A stretch of 64,000 nt of DNA from Mesostigma viride (GCA_009746045.1 RPFO01000877.1:25499-89498); one strand, 5' to 3'. Shown: positions 34,072 to 44,323, counted from the first letter of the stretch. A program made the numbers and translations. The notes: generated from the letters alone by a model not told the origin.

Positions 34072-34207
34072 TCACAAAGAACTGCTGCACCACCGATGAT
34101 CCCTGCGGGAACTGCTCTGCTGCCGACGGTCCCTGCGAAAACTGCTGCAGTGCCGACAATGCCTGTGGAAACTGCGACATTGCCGACGCTGCCTGCGGGA
34201 ACTGAAG

Positions 34208-34261
<54 letters not shown>

Positions 34262-34298
34262 AGTTGTTGCTGCAGTTGTTGCTGCAGTTGCTGCTGCA

Positions 34299-34337
<39 letters not shown>

Positions 34338-34685
34338 GCTGGACCACTTGTTTCTGCACCTCTTGACGCAGCTGCAAACCAAGCTCTTCAACCTTCTTGC
34401 TTTGGTTCTCCATAGCTCGTTGCATCTCTCTCATCGTCTGTTCCACGCCCACCAGTACGGGGGTCGGCGGCGGCAGCGGCTGGGTACGCTCTGGCTGGGT
34501 GCGCTCTGGCTGCCGTGCAGGACCTTGCCACATCGGCCGGCGCATTGGTGGTTTGCACCGGCCAAAAAATCTACTTTCATGGCACCAGATTTCTTTCCTA
34601 GCACCCATTTTCTACAATCGTCCCCGGCATAACACAAATCAATCAATTCGTCCATGTCATCGCTTCGGCTATCAGCATCGGGCAT
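34072..34685 (-). CDS. poly-Gln protein fragment of the element (doubtful)
   Basis: Two overlapping minus-strand frames: one starts MPDADSRSDDMDELIDL (ATG 34683-34685), the other has MREMQRAMENQSKKVEELG then a long poly-Gln tract coded by CAG/CTG repeats at 34205-34335. They could be exons or one frame with an indel near 34590. Such Gln-rich helical parts are common in host-type eukaryotic genes. After the Gln tract the frame enters the satellite, where it is meaningless. Confidence 0.3.
34205..34335. repeat. CTG/CAG triplet repeat
   Basis: About 130 bp of GCTGCTG with a few CAGTTGTTG interruptions. It encodes poly-Gln on the minus strand. Confidence 0.85.
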
Positions 34686-34859
34686 AGTTCCCGTGGCTAG
34701 TGCCCATCATTCTTTCCACCTTGAGCGGGGCGAAGTCACGAATTCAAGCGCGAAGTGCATTTGAATCAAGCGGGAACTGGGTGACACTGCTTGAAGACGT
34801 GCAGCTCCAAGGCATGCAAATGATGCAATGTATGAAAGATACGATACGCAAAGTTCAGG

Positions 34860-36078
34860 TGTTCAGGTGAAGCCGTGAAGACGTGGTGAAGACAGGTGAA
34901 GACGCGGTGAAGACGTGAAGACGTGAAGACGTGAAGACGTGAAGACGTGAAGACGTGAAGACACGATACGGCAAGTTCAGGTGAAGTTCAGGTGTTCAGG
35001 TGAAGCCGTGAAGACGTGAAGCCGTGAAGCCGTGAAGACGTGGTGAAGACAGGTGAAGACGCGGTGAAGACGTGAAGACGTGAAGACGTGAAGACGTGAA
35101 GACGTGAAGACACGATACGGCAAGTTCAGGTGAAGTTCAGGTGTTCAGGTGAAGCCGTGAAGACGTGAAGCCGTGAGACGTGAAGACGTGGTGAAGACAG
35201 GTGAAGACGCGGTGAAGACGTGAAGACGTGAAGACGTGAAGACGTGAAGACGTGAAGACACGATACGGCAAGTTCAGGTGAAGTTCAGGTGTTCAGGTGA
35301 AGCCGTGAAGCCGTGAAGACGTGAAGCCGTGAAGACGTGGTGAAGACAGGTGAAGACGCGGTGAAGACGTGAAGACGTGAAGACGTGAAGACGTGAAGAC
35401 ACGATACGGCAAGTTCAGGTGAAGTTCAGGTGTTCAGGTGAAGCCGTGAAGACGTGAAGCCGTGAAGCCGTGAAGACGTGGTGAAGACAGGTGAAGACGC
35501 GGTGAAGACGTGAAGACGTGAAGACGTGAAGACGTGAAGACGTGAAGACACGATACGGCAAGTTCAGGTGAAGTTCAGGTGTTCAGGTGAAGCCGTGAAG
35601 ACGTGAAGACCGAAGCGTGAAGACGTGGTGAAGACAGGTGAAGACGCGGTGAAGACGTGAAGACGTGAAGACGTGAAGACGTGAAGACACGATACGGCAA
35701 GTTCAGGTGAAGTTCAGGTGTTCAGGTGAAGCCGTGAAGACGTGAAGCCGTGAAGCCGTGAAGACGTGGTGAAGACAGGTGAAGACGCGGTGAAGACGTG
35801 AAGACGTGAAGACGTGAAGACGTGAAGACGTGAAGACACGATACGGCAAGTTCAGGTGAAGTTCAGGTGTTCAGGTGAAGCCGTGAAGACGTGAAGACGC
35901 GAAGACGTGAAGACGTGGTGAAGACAGGTGAAGACGCGGTGAAGACGTGAAGACGTGAAGACGTGCATGCAAGGTATCAAAGATACGATACGCCGCAAGT
36001 TCAGGTGAAGTCGTGAAGACGTGAAGACGTGAAGACGTGAAGACGTGAAGACGTGAAGACGTGAAGACGTGAAGACCA
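34860..36078. repeat. GTGAAGAC satellite with a ~145-bp higher-order unit
   Basis: Runs of the 8-mer GTGAAGAC alternate with the phrase CACGATACGGCAAGTTCAGG, which recurs at about 34964, 35110, 35260, 35400, 35548, 35688 and 35836. Higher-order units are therefore 140-151 bp, about seven copies, with internal variants (GTGAAGCC, CAGGTGAAG). No coding potential. Unrelated in sequence to the CAGCCACG array but with the same 8-bp basic period. Confidence 0.9.
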
Positions 36079-36169
36079 GGACTGTCACGTGAAGACTGGG
36101 ACGTGAAGGCAAGTTGCAGCACTCGGCCGCTGCAGTCGCACGCAGGTAGAAACGAGTATTGCTGCTTGA

Positions 36170-36475
36170 ATCTGTCAAGACCCCATCGAATGTAAAACAG
36201 GTTTTTCGTAAAGAAATCCGATTTGTGGGCGGGCTTTACATATTGCTTCTGTCCAAGCACTACCGGATGTAAAACAGTATACTTCTTGAAGAAATAAGTT
36301 GGGGCTTTGTTGGGCGTCACATTTGACCGGTGGGCGGAGTTTCCTGCTTCTGTGAAGGCGCCATCGAATGTAGATCAGTAGATTTTCTAAAGAAATCTGA
36401 GTTGTGGGCGGGGCCTTTATTGCTTGTGTCCATCCACCACCGGATGTAGAACAGTAGACTTATTGAAGGTGAATC
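36170..36475. repeat. imperfect tandem duplication (~90-bp related segments)
   Basis: Segments beginning CCATCGAATGTA / CTACCGGATGTA, followed by AGAAAT and TTGTGGGCGGG or a variant, recur at about 36182, 36260, 36362 and 36440. They look like two degenerate copies of a 180-bp block and lead directly to the presumed first exon of the element's gene, so they may include its promoter. Confidence 0.55.
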
Positions 36476-36504
36476 ACGATACAACAGCTGTAGTTGACAA
36501 CATC

Positions 36505-39500
36505 ATGACCGGCACATCTTTCCCCCACCGCTGCTCAACCCGGTCCCCCCCAAACTCCTCCACACTTGCCCACCTTTCCACCCTCCTCCACGGCCCGTTG
36601 TGTTTGCAGGCGTCGGCACAAAGGGAGGAGGCCGTGCGAGCCGGGAAACTCACGGTATGGTTTGATTTCTAGTTTTGTATTAGGACCCTAGGGTAGCTAT
36701 GTTATATAGGCATGTCTGACAGCATAGCTCACCATTTCATTACCATGGGATGCTGAGCATACCATTTCCAGAGAGGTAAGTCAGTCACTCTTCGCAGTTG
36801 ACAAGTCAGAGAAAGCAATCAAGTGCAGCGTTCACAACTCTTGCCGCTCGTAACCTTTTGTCTGCCCGGTTTGGCAGCTCCCTGTCTTTGCTTTCTCTCG
36901 TATTTCTTTCTTTTGTCTCTTTTCTACATCTTTCTTTGCTAATTCTTGAATATATGATGCTATTGTAGCATCCTTCTAGCGCGGATCGCTCTTAATATCC
37001 TTCTCGCGCACGTTTCCTCGCTTTTTCTCATGTAAGAGCGTCTTCCCTGCCCATGCAGCGTGTACCTGGTGTGTGTGGCTCTGCCTTGCCAATCACAACT
37101 GACCGACATGCTGGTCAGGCACTGCAGGTCGTTGCCCTTGCGTGTGTGAACCTGCTGTTTTGGCTGTTCCCATGGCCGCTGCGTGTGTCCGTGAATGATA
37201 CCATGGGAGGGAGACTTCTCCCATGGGTCCCCTTCGCTGACACTCGTGATGTAGGTTCGCGTCGACTTGTTTCTCTCACTGTGCCCATATTGGCCTCGCA
37301 CGGCTTTGTCTCTCATTCCTTGTTTGCATGCGGCGGCGTGTAGACCATCATCTTCATCCGAGACCGCAACAGCAAGGGCCAGGAGGTGAGTAATTGCTGA
37401 GGGCATGGCTCCTATCCCTTGATGAGTCTAGCGCCATGTACCACCCTCTATGCCTGCATATAGGTGACGCATTGAAAATGCAAGCATCTTACTAGAAGTA
37501 GCACGGGCCTCCGAGGTGAGATTCTGCGCAGGCCTCATGATCCCAATGGACCTGCGAAGCGCATGGCGCGCATGGGCGGCCGGCCGGCGCAGCTGGCATG
37601 CGGCGGGGCGGGGCTGTCGACGGGCGGCGGGGCAGGGCCGTCGGCGCGCGGGGGCCAGCGGCGCTGCCGGTGCGCGCGGGCGGCGGGCCGGCGCACCTGG
37701 CATGCGGCGGGGCAGGGCTGTCGACGGGCGGCGGGGCGGGGCAGTCGACGGGCGGCGGGGCAGGGCCAGCGGCGCTGCCGGCGCGCGTGGGCAGCGGGCC
37801 GGCGCAGCTGGCATGCGGCGGGGCGGGGCTGTCGACGGGCGTCGGGGCAGGGCTGTCGACGGGCGGCGGGGCAGGGCCGTCGGCGCGCGGGGGGCCAGCG
37901 GCGCTGCCGGCGCGCGCGGGCGGCGGGCCGGCGCACCTGGCATGCGGTGGGTCGGGGCTGTCGACGGGCGGCGGGGCGGGGCAGTCGACGGGCGGCGGGG
38001 CAGGGCCGTCAGCGCGCGGGGGGCCAGCGGCGCTGCCGGCGCGCGTGGGCGGCGGGCCGGCGCAGCTGGCATGCGGCGGGGCGGGGCAGTCGACAGGCGG
38101 CGGGGCGGGGCAGCCGGTGCGCGGCGGGGCGGCGCCGTCGGCGGGCGGCGAGGTGGCGCAGCCAGCGCGCAGCGAGGTGGCAGCGGCGGCGCAGCCTGCA
38201 TGCGGCGGGGCAGGGCTGTCGACGGGCGGCGGGGCGGGGCAGTCGACGGGCGGCGGGGCAGGGCCGTCGGCGCGCGGGGGGCCAGCGGCGCTGCCGGCGC
38301 GCATGGGCGGCGGGCCGGCGCAGCTGGCATGCGGCGGGGCGGGGCTGTCAACGGGCGGCGGGGCAGGGCCGTCGGCGCGCGGGGGCCAACGGCGCTGCCG
38401 GCGCGCGTGGGCGGCGGGCCGGCGCAGCTGGCATGCGGCGGGGCGGGGCAGCCTGTCGACGGGCTACGGGGCGGGGCAGCCGGCGCGCGGCGGGCCGGCG
38501 GCGCAGCCGGCGGGCGGCGGAGCGGCGGAGCGGCGGAGCGGCACAGCCGGTGCCTGAAAAACGCGGTCGCTCAATGAAGGTGCACCACGCCGTCTTCTTC
38601 CAGGTACAGGGCAACACAGAGACCTGGTTGTCCTACCGGACCACGGAGTCCCAAAAGACGCCGTGGCAGCCCGCGGGGACTCGACAGGAAGGCGCGCCAC
38701 GGTGCGGGAAGGCGATGACACAGCCATACAGGTTTGATGCGGAGGGGCGGCCGCTGTTTGGCGTCCGACTTGTGGATCCAGACCGCATTCCGATGTTGCA
38801 GGACACCCCAGCCTTCGCACCATTGAACATGGAGTTTCTGGGGAAGGAGCTGGAGTCGATCAAAACAAGGGTCGAGAAGTTGCCCCATGGCATCTGGCAG
38901 TGGTACTTTCCGCCCGACACCATCAAGCCAAACAAGGCCTTTTTTCGCAAGTCAAGTCCCACATGCCCCTGAGGAGGTGCCTGAGGAGTGGCGCCCTTTG
39001 CCGTGGCCATCTCGCGCGGACATCTCCGCCCTGCGTGAGCACGATGCAGCGCCTGAACCACCACCGACGCAAGAAGAGCACTTCATGGCGTTGGTCGACG
39101 CAGAGGCGGTGCGCGTCACCCCGCTGGTAGACCGAGTTCGTCATGATGGCCACACACAGCAGGAATGGGCGGCAGAAGACAGGGCCATGGCAGCCAAGGT
39201 CGCTTACTTGAAGCGCATGCAAGGCGTTGAGAAAGGCTCCGCTGTTCTATACTGGCACCCTTCAGCTGGTATTCTCTGCAACTCGAAGCTCACGTGGACT
39301 CCAGTCCTCGTTGGCATCATCAAGGAGGTGGTTGCGAAGGAGGATGGCGGCCAACCTTCTATTGAGCTCTTTGTATACCGCGCTAAGCATTTGCATGACA
39401 CGTGGCACCCGTGGAATACAGACATTGCGCAATGGCCCCATCCGCCAACCACTGCGGCGCACACGGTGATCATCACCGCCTCAGACCTCGTCTTGACACA

Positions 39501-40104
39501 AGTGGTGGGCAAGCGAGGTCAGCCGCCCCATGGAGTCTCCTTGGGTGCGAACGAAAAGCTCACCAAGGAGTGCCTAAAGGCGCTGAAGGAGGTGCCCTAT
39601 GACGCGGAACACCCGGTCGTGAAGTGGCAAGATGCTGAATGCTCGAAGGGCATCGTCGGCATGGCGAAGGCATGCTGGGAAGGCGTAACGCTGCAGGTCA
39701 AGAGTGGCAGCCGCAACCTCGTAGGGCAAGTCGTGTGTCATTGGGCGTCGGAGCGTGTGACATCCGCGGACGGTCGCACCGAAAGCCGGGACGGCAGGTA
39801 CCATGGTCGTGTCGCTGTTGTCGACACGCAAAACGACATGGTAGCCATGTACTGGGGTGCCCGTTGGGAGGAGGACGCGGTTTCTTGCGTGCCTCTCCAC
39901 GAGCTGGAGGCACAGATCTGCGGGTGCCCCGGTGTGGTCGTCCCTGCGTTGCAAGCGCCGGATATCACCCTGGCCGAGGCTCGATTGCGCGAGATGGTTC
40001 CACCCAGCGACGTTGTGGCGGAGAACAACAACGCAGGCGCCTCCCGGCGTCGGAAGCGAGCGCTCATCCTTGCCGATGACGATGACGACGACGACGACTG
40101 CTGA
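36505..40104 (+). CDS. multi-exon gene of the TIR element, product unknown
   Basis: Three exons can be read: 36505-36654 (MTGTSFPHRCS...), 37344-37385 (14 codons, TIIFIRDRNSKGQE) and 38604-40104, with GTATGG...TAG, and GTGAGT...TTCTTCCAG introns; all joins are phase 0. The last exon has a one-base break at six T (38940-38945) and then runs for about 385 codons: FMALVDAEAVRVTPLVDRV, YWHPSAGILCNSKLTWTPVL, WGARWEEDAVSCVPLHELEA, ending with a stretch of eight Asp. No DDE, RT or other catalytic signature is recognised. Being the only substantial gene in the element, it might supply mobility. Intron 2 consists largely of a GC-rich minisatellite. Exon 1 is the least certain. Confidence 0.45.
37560..38560. 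repeat. GC-rich minisatellite within an intron
   Basis: About 1 kb of GC-rich units built from GGCGGCGGGGC, CTGTCGACGGGC, CGTCGGCGCGC, GCGCTGCCGGCG and CGCAGCTGGCATG, in variable order with a period of roughly 120 bp. Open on both strands in several frames, hence the long Ala/Pro/Arg-rich readings, which I take to be artefacts. GTCGAC recurs regularly. Confidence 0.85.
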
Positions 40105-40135
40105 AGCGCAAGCAGCGTTGTTGTCATTGAGCTGC

Positions 40136-40515
40136 TCATGTGCTGCTGCTGCTGCTGTGCTGCCATGCTATTGCTGCTGCATTGCTGCCGTGCTGCTGCT
40201 GTGCTATTGTGCTGATGTGTTGCTGCATTGCTGCCGTGCCGCTGATGTATTGCTGTCGTGCTGCTGTGTTGATGCACTGCTGCATTGCTGCCGTGCTGCT
40301 GAGCTAGTACTGCCTATTAGTGAATTTCCTATCAATGGACTATAGTCCACTGATAGGAAATTCAGGAATCGGCATACTAAGTTGCTGCTGCGCTGACTTG
40401 TGCTCCTGCTATGCGGCCGTGTTGATGTGCTACAGTTGTGCTGCTGCTGTGCTACGGTCATGCTGCTGCTGTGTTGCTGGGCTGATGTGTTGTTGCATTG
40501 ATGTAGTGGCTATTG
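40136..40515. repeat. CTG-type degenerate repeat with central palindrome
   Basis: Loose repeats of GCTGCTGTGTTGCTGCATTGCTG flank a 42-bp palindrome (40322-40363, one mismatched pair, arms starting GAATTTCCTATCA), which could extrude as a hairpin. The palindrome could be a small insertion. No coding frame. Confidence 0.6.
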
Positions 40516-40559
40516 TTCCGCTACTACAATTTGCTACTGATGCCGCTGCTGGTGCTTTT

Positions 40560-41455
40560 TTGCATGTCAGTGCCCGCTATGTTCACACCACTGTTGCCGC
40601 GGTTGGTATCGCGTGATTTCCACCGGTTGTGCGTTGACATGTGTTACTCATGCATTTGCCCCTATATTTGGTAGCACGCGGTTTCGCGTTAGTTAGGTGC
40701 AGACAGCTGCATGTAGACAAACATCTTGTTTAAGTCGGTCAATTAACTGTTCTTGACGCATCATGGTCCAAGTCGACCGACCTGTAGGGACCAGTAGAGC
40801 AATTGTCTAGGAGAAAGAGCGTGATCGCTGCAGAAGCCGCGTGGCAGCCGTGGCTGTACCTGTAGTACGACCTGCATATATATGGATACTGTTTTCACCT
40901 TTGCGGAGTGTCTGATCAGAATATATGGATACTGTATTTGGATACTGGGTTGTTTATCAATTCTGGTTTTAATTTATTTAGTGTACCTGGTGTTGGCATG
41001 CCAACTCAGTGCTAAACTACTTTATGCACAATGATGCAACTTGATGCTATAGTGACGTGCCACGATGTAACTTTATTAACTTCACCATTAGTCATGGGGT
41101 CAATAGGATTGCTCATTATGCCATGTTAACATGAACCATGGGTTACGTAATAGTGAAAACAGTAATCATGATGCTCCACTTGAAGTCTCCAACATGGTCA
41201 TGTTTGGAATTTTATTGATCATATTCACAATATATGAAAAGAGACAACAAACGTGGAAGCATGGCACGCCGAGGCCGATAATATATGTGTGAAATATGAA
41301 AAGAGACAACATCTTTGGCAAGCATGATCATATCATGCTTGCCAAACATATGAATGATATCAGAAACATATGGATGATCAGAATATGAATGATATTGACC
41401 ATGTCCAGAAACCATGTTTGCCAATGGTGCATTTAGGATACATTTGAAGCCGTGC
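40560..41455. other. non-coding right end of the element
   Basis: AT-rich, without credible genes. It has an inverted pair GGCAAGCATGATCATATCATGCTTGCC at 41315-41344 shortened here to its arms (GGCAAGCATG / CATGCTTGCC), two copies of ATATGAAAAGAGACAACA (41233 and 41295), and an inner copy of the subterminal repeat near 41440. Confidence 0.5.
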
Positions 41456-41484
41456 AAATGTATCCTAATCCGGTAAAACCACCC
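41456..41484 (-). repeat. right terminal inverted repeat
   Basis: Inverted match of 31689-31717 over 29 bases; directly followed by the CAG target copy at 41485-41487. Confidence 0.8.
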
Positions 41485-41524
41485 CAGCAACACCAGGCCT
41501 GCCTTGGTGGAGGTCGACATTTGA
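41485..41524 (+). pseudogene. severed 3' end of the F-box gene
   Basis: With one CAG copy and the element removed, the F-box frame at 31688 continues here for a dozen codons with GC-rich third positions and stops at the TGA 41522-41524. This supports a recent, clean insertion. Fragment too short for anything else. Confidence 0.55.
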
Positions 41525-41540
41525 CTCGTGCGGTCGAAGG

Positions 41541-42245
41541 ATGCGTAAATATATGTGTGCCTACAGTGTGGTAATGTATCGTTTCATGAAAACGGGGGTG
41601 GTGGGGCCTTACCCAACCTACGACATCAGCGAGACGGCAAAGGGCACGGTCGACGCGCTCATCTGCAACCTGCTTTCAGTCGCTTGCGAACGAGCGGGGC
41701 AGTTCGTATTGCACAATGCCGAGCAGGTGCGCGACAAACACGTGGTCGGCATCCTCCACGCGGCCTTGTTGGCGGAGACCATCACGTACATGGAGCGCCC
41801 GTCGCTGGAGGACGAGGTGGCGGCGGTCAAACAGATTATTGACATGGGTGACCTGATGGAGGAAGACGAGTTTGACGAGGAGGAGGAGGAGGAGTCCAGC
41901 GACGAAGAGGAGGAAGAGGAAGGAGAGGGGGATGGAACGGAGGAAGAGGATGGAGAGGAAGGCGAGGAAGGCGAGGAAGAAGAGGGCGATGGGATGGAGG
42001 AGGACGACGGCATAGAGACGGACGCGCACGGCCTCCCCATGCCCACTTGCAAGTGCTCGCCGTGTGCCGACATGGTGACGGCGCACGTGCGGTGGGAGTT
42101 GTGGGAGCCGTCCGACCCGTTGCTGATAAACCTAAAAAGGAGCATACCTAAAATTGGAGCCACCGCGTTCGTTTCTATACTCGACAGCTCTTCCGAGGAG
42201 GAGGAGGAATCTGACGAGGATGATGAGGACAATGTTGAATGTTAA
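41541..42245 (+). CDS. acidic protein with possible histone-fold domain, 234 aa
   Basis: ATG at 41541; a later Met (41574 or 41586) may be the real start. Residues about 30-85 (ISETAKGTVDALICNLL then VACERAGQFVLHN, VRDKHVVGILHAALLAE) have the length and pattern of the H2B-type histone fold: helix, long central helix, then a helix with an LLL/AE end. A long Glu/Asp tract follows (over 60 acidic residues, 41850-42010), then a CKCSPC pair and a second acidic tail. Acidic tails are typical of histone chaperones. The histone fold is by eye only; otherwise an acidic nuclear protein. Confidence 0.45.
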   Translation: MRKYMCAYSVVMYRFMKTGVVGPYPTYDISETAKGTVDALICNLLSVACERAGQFVLHNAEQVRDKHVVGILHAALLAETITYMERPSLEDEVAAVKQIIDMGDLMEEDEFDEEEEEESSDEEEEEEGEGDGTEEEDGEEGEEGEEEEGDGMEEDDGIETDAHGLPMPTCKCSPCADMVTAHVRWELWEPSDPLLINLKRSIPKIGATAFVSILDSSSEEEEESDEDDEDNVEC

Positions 42246-42255
42246 ACACTCTTAA

Positions 42256-42998
42256 TTAATCATTTATCGATAAAGTGCACGTCTCGCTTTCGGCGCACCC
42301 GCACTGACACGGGAGCGGGAAAAACGATTTGCCCTGTTCGCACAGGTTCCATCGCAGCATGTTGTTATCATTGCACGTGGTCCACATGCCCATTTTCTTG
42401 CGCACGTTGTTTATTAGGTTGATGCACGGGTACACACCGAAGGGGCACGTCTCCTCGTGCTCCTTTATGGCCGCGAGGGGCAGCGTGATCCTGCATCCGT
42501 CGTTCTCTAGAAAGTATTTGCACGGGAAGTAGCGGCACTCGCTCTTGTGGACGCCGACGTCCTTACGGTACACCATCTCCGTGCACCCGTACGCGCGGTT
42601 GGGACAGGCCAGCTTCTTGAATCCGCACGTGGCCGCGTGGGTGCGCAGATTGGCGTGCGTGCCCGTCGCAGGACACCCGTTAGGGGAGTAATGGCATTTC
42701 CTCAGGAGATCGCACGTCATGGAGCCGACCTTCACGTTGGGGCGGAACAGGTAGCGGTGCCAGGCCCCCCTGCACAATATGCACCTGCCCGACACGGACG
42801 CGGACGGCCCCCCCTGTCCTTCTGTTTCGCTATGAGCTGCTTCATGCACGGGGATCTGCACACCATGGCCTCGCACTTGCCCTCCTGCACCCGCGTGTTG
42901 CACTCTATAACGACGGGGTCGATCAGGGCGTTCAGACAGATCGAGCAGTTAAGGTCCTCGGGACTGACCACGATCTTCTGCCCGTCCACCAAGTCCAT
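42256..42998 (-). CDS. RING/TRAF-type zinc-finger protein, frame broken at a C run
   Basis: Likely E3 ubiquitin ligase. From the ATG at 42996-42998: CSICLNALIDPVVIEC, CEAMVCRSPCMKQ, and after the break at seven C (42808-42814) GRCILCRGAW complete a RING-like Cys set. Then come TRAF-type fingers: CHYSPNGCPATG...H...C, CPNRAYGCTE...H...C, and CPFGVYPC. The end is again Cys-rich (CQCGCAESETC). About 247 aa. The start codon overlaps the divergent small ORF at 42997 in a shared CCATGG. Confidence 0.65.
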
Positions 42999-43131
42999 GG
43001 CGTCCGCGGAGTCCGCGCCCCAGGACGAAATGTACCTGATCCCCTATTGGGGTGGCGTGATCAACGCGTATGGGAGCTTCCTGGACCACCCGGAACTAGG
43101 TGCCGAGCTATTCGCGCGAGACGTCAGGTGA
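42997..43131 (+). CDS. small ORF, 44 aa
   Basis: The ATG at 42997 gives MASAESAPQDEMYLIPYW then GGVINAYGSFLDHPELGA and stops at 43129-43131. Codon third positions are mostly G/C. It starts inside the start codon of the divergent RING gene and its end overlaps the convergent gene by 24 bases. Short, but better-looking than its background. Confidence 0.35.
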   Translation: MASAESAPQDEMYLIPYWGGVINAYGSFLDHPELGAELFARDVR

Positions 43132-43599
43132 GGACTGCTCTTCGCCACCGTCCGCGTCGTCCCGAATCTCCCCCTCTTCCAATGGCTCTTGTCGAGCCCG
43201 GCGTCCGGTGTCCGCCTTCTGCTTCTGCCTCCTCAGTCTGGCCACCTCCTCGCCCACCTCCACGTTGCTTATGTACTCCCAGCACTCGTGCGCTCTCTCC
43301 TCGCCCCCATCGCCCTCGAAGTAGGAAGCCAGACGCTGCAGGTAGTCCGCCTTCTTGGGCGCCGTCCTCTTCCTCGCCCTCTTAACCACGAGCCTGTCCT
43401 GCGTCCCCGAGATGTTGCAGGCGTCCACGCCGGCGGAGACCATGCTCTGGATGATGGTCCCCTCCAGATCGGTCCTGCGCTTCCTGAGAGGCAGCAGCTC
43501 CTTGCTGGCCCTTTTCATCGCGTCGTCGATCTCGATGTACTCTGACGTCATGGTCCGCATGTTGCGCCTCCAATCTTCCACCACGAGTGCCGTGTCCAT
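43108..43599 (-). CDS. helical charged protein, 163 aa
   Basis: ATG at 43597-43599. Mostly alpha-helical and charged: MDTALVVEDWRRNMRTM, DDAMKRASKELLPLRKRRTD, then KRARKRTAPKKADYLQRL and an acidic tail with EEGEIRDD. Basic patches and coiled-coil-like heptads suggest a DNA- or protein-binding virion factor. No named family recognised. Confidence 0.55.
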   Translation of the reverse strand: MDTALVVEDWRRNMRTMTSEYIEIDDAMKRASKELLPLRKRRTDLEGTIIQSMVSAGVDACNISGTQDRLVVKRARKRTAPKKADYLQRLASYFEGDGGEERAHECWEYISNVEVGEEVARLRRQKQKADTGRRARQEPLEEGEIRDDADGGEEQSSPDVSRE

Positions 43600-43672
43600 C
43601 GTGCAGGTCGGGGGTCATCCTACTGGACAGCGGCGACCTTTATTTGCCCGCTATAAACGCACCGCCGCGCGG

Positions 43673-44323
43673 TCAGACGCCGAACACGTTGGCCGATCCG
43701 GGGGCACCCCACACGTTACCGCTCGCAGTGCCCCCCGTCTCTCCCCAGATGCCCATCGAGGAGGCCGGGGCCACGGCGGGGAAGCCGTAGATGCCCCCTC
43801 CGCTCATGTCGACGGCCTGCGTGGGCAGGGTGTAGCGCGGGTCCATAAGCAGAGTGCCGTCTGTGAGCATCTGTCCGAAGGCGCCCCGGGTCGCGAGCCC
43901 TATCGTGCCCCAGTTACTGGTGCCGACGGGCGCGGGGATGTACGGCCGCAGCATCTGGATGTCCTGCACGGGGAAGTCCTTGGCATTGGACGTGATGAAG
44001 CCGACGCCCACCTTGTGGTCGTCCAGAGTGGCCCCCACGACGTCCGCCGGCTGCGGCAGTCTCTCGGCTCCGAACGCCATCTGCGAGTCGAAGGTGCTTC
44101 CGTAGTCGAGACCCATTCCCCTGGCCTTCGTGTCGATGTTGAACACGTCATAGGCGCTGGACGGGATGATGACCGACTCGGTCCCCAGGGTGTCCGCCAT
44201 GGAGGATGTCAGGCTCTGGAACGCCTCGTCTCCGCAGATGGTGTCGTACACTTCCGGCCTGGACGTGACCCCGATGTACTCGTCGCTCCTGTTCATTACG
44301 GGATTGCAGCGTGAAGACATCAT
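43673..44323 (-). CDS. virion-like hypothetical protein, 216 aa
   Basis: Begins at tandem ATGs (44321-44323, 44318-44320) with MMSSRCNPVMNRSDEYIG; earlier in-frame starts are TTG only. Rich in Gly, Ser, Thr and Pro, with SMADTLGTESVIIPSSAYDV and a C-terminus of GxWG repeats (MGIWGETGG, NVWGAPGSANVFGV). No membrane helix or enzyme motif. The composition is like that of abundant virion proteins. Confidence 0.55.
   Translation of the reverse strand: MMSSRCNPVMNRSDEYIGVTSRPEVYDTICGDEAFQSLTSSMADTLGTESVIIPSSAYDVFNIDTKARGMGLDYGSTFDSQMAFGAERLPQPADVVGATLDDHKVGVGFITSNAKDFPVQDIQMLRPYIPAPVGTSNWGTIGLATRGAFGQMLTDGTLLMDPRYTLPTQAVDMSGGGIYGFPAVAPASSMGIWGETGGTASGNVWGAPGSANVFGV

Larger units (their letters stand above)
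31689..41484. mobile_element. 9.8-kb TIR element inserted in the F-box gene
   Basis: Both ends carry the same 29-bp inverted repeat, starting GGGTGGTTTTACCGGATT; the left copy runs 31689-31717, the right 41456-41484. Each is followed inward by a further copy of TAGGATACATTTG. CAG stands directly outside both ends (31686-31688, 41485-41487), as a 3-bp target duplication. The interior holds two 8-bp satellites, triplet repeats, a GC-rich minisatellite, a spliced gene (36505-40104), and no viral gene. A 3-bp duplication and GGG-starting ends recall PIF/Harbinger-like DNA transposons, but no known transposase was identified. Base composition and codon use differ from the viral genes. Confidence 0.75.

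Noticed and set aside
32234-34180. Very long Ala/Trp/Leu/Arg/Gly/Cys-repeat frame (minus) and its Ser/His/Ala/Thr/Gln/Pro counterpart (plus)
   Set aside because: Both follow from the 8-bp satellite, which lacks stop codons in several frames on both strands. There is no codon bias or domain.
34860-36078. CRISPR array
   Set aside because: The repeat is a simple satellite with nested higher-order units; spacers are not unique and no cas gene is present.
37428-38572. Long Ala/Pro/Arg- and Gly/Ala-rich frames on both strands
   Set aside because: Products of the GC-rich minisatellite, which lies in a presumed intron; several frames are open at once.
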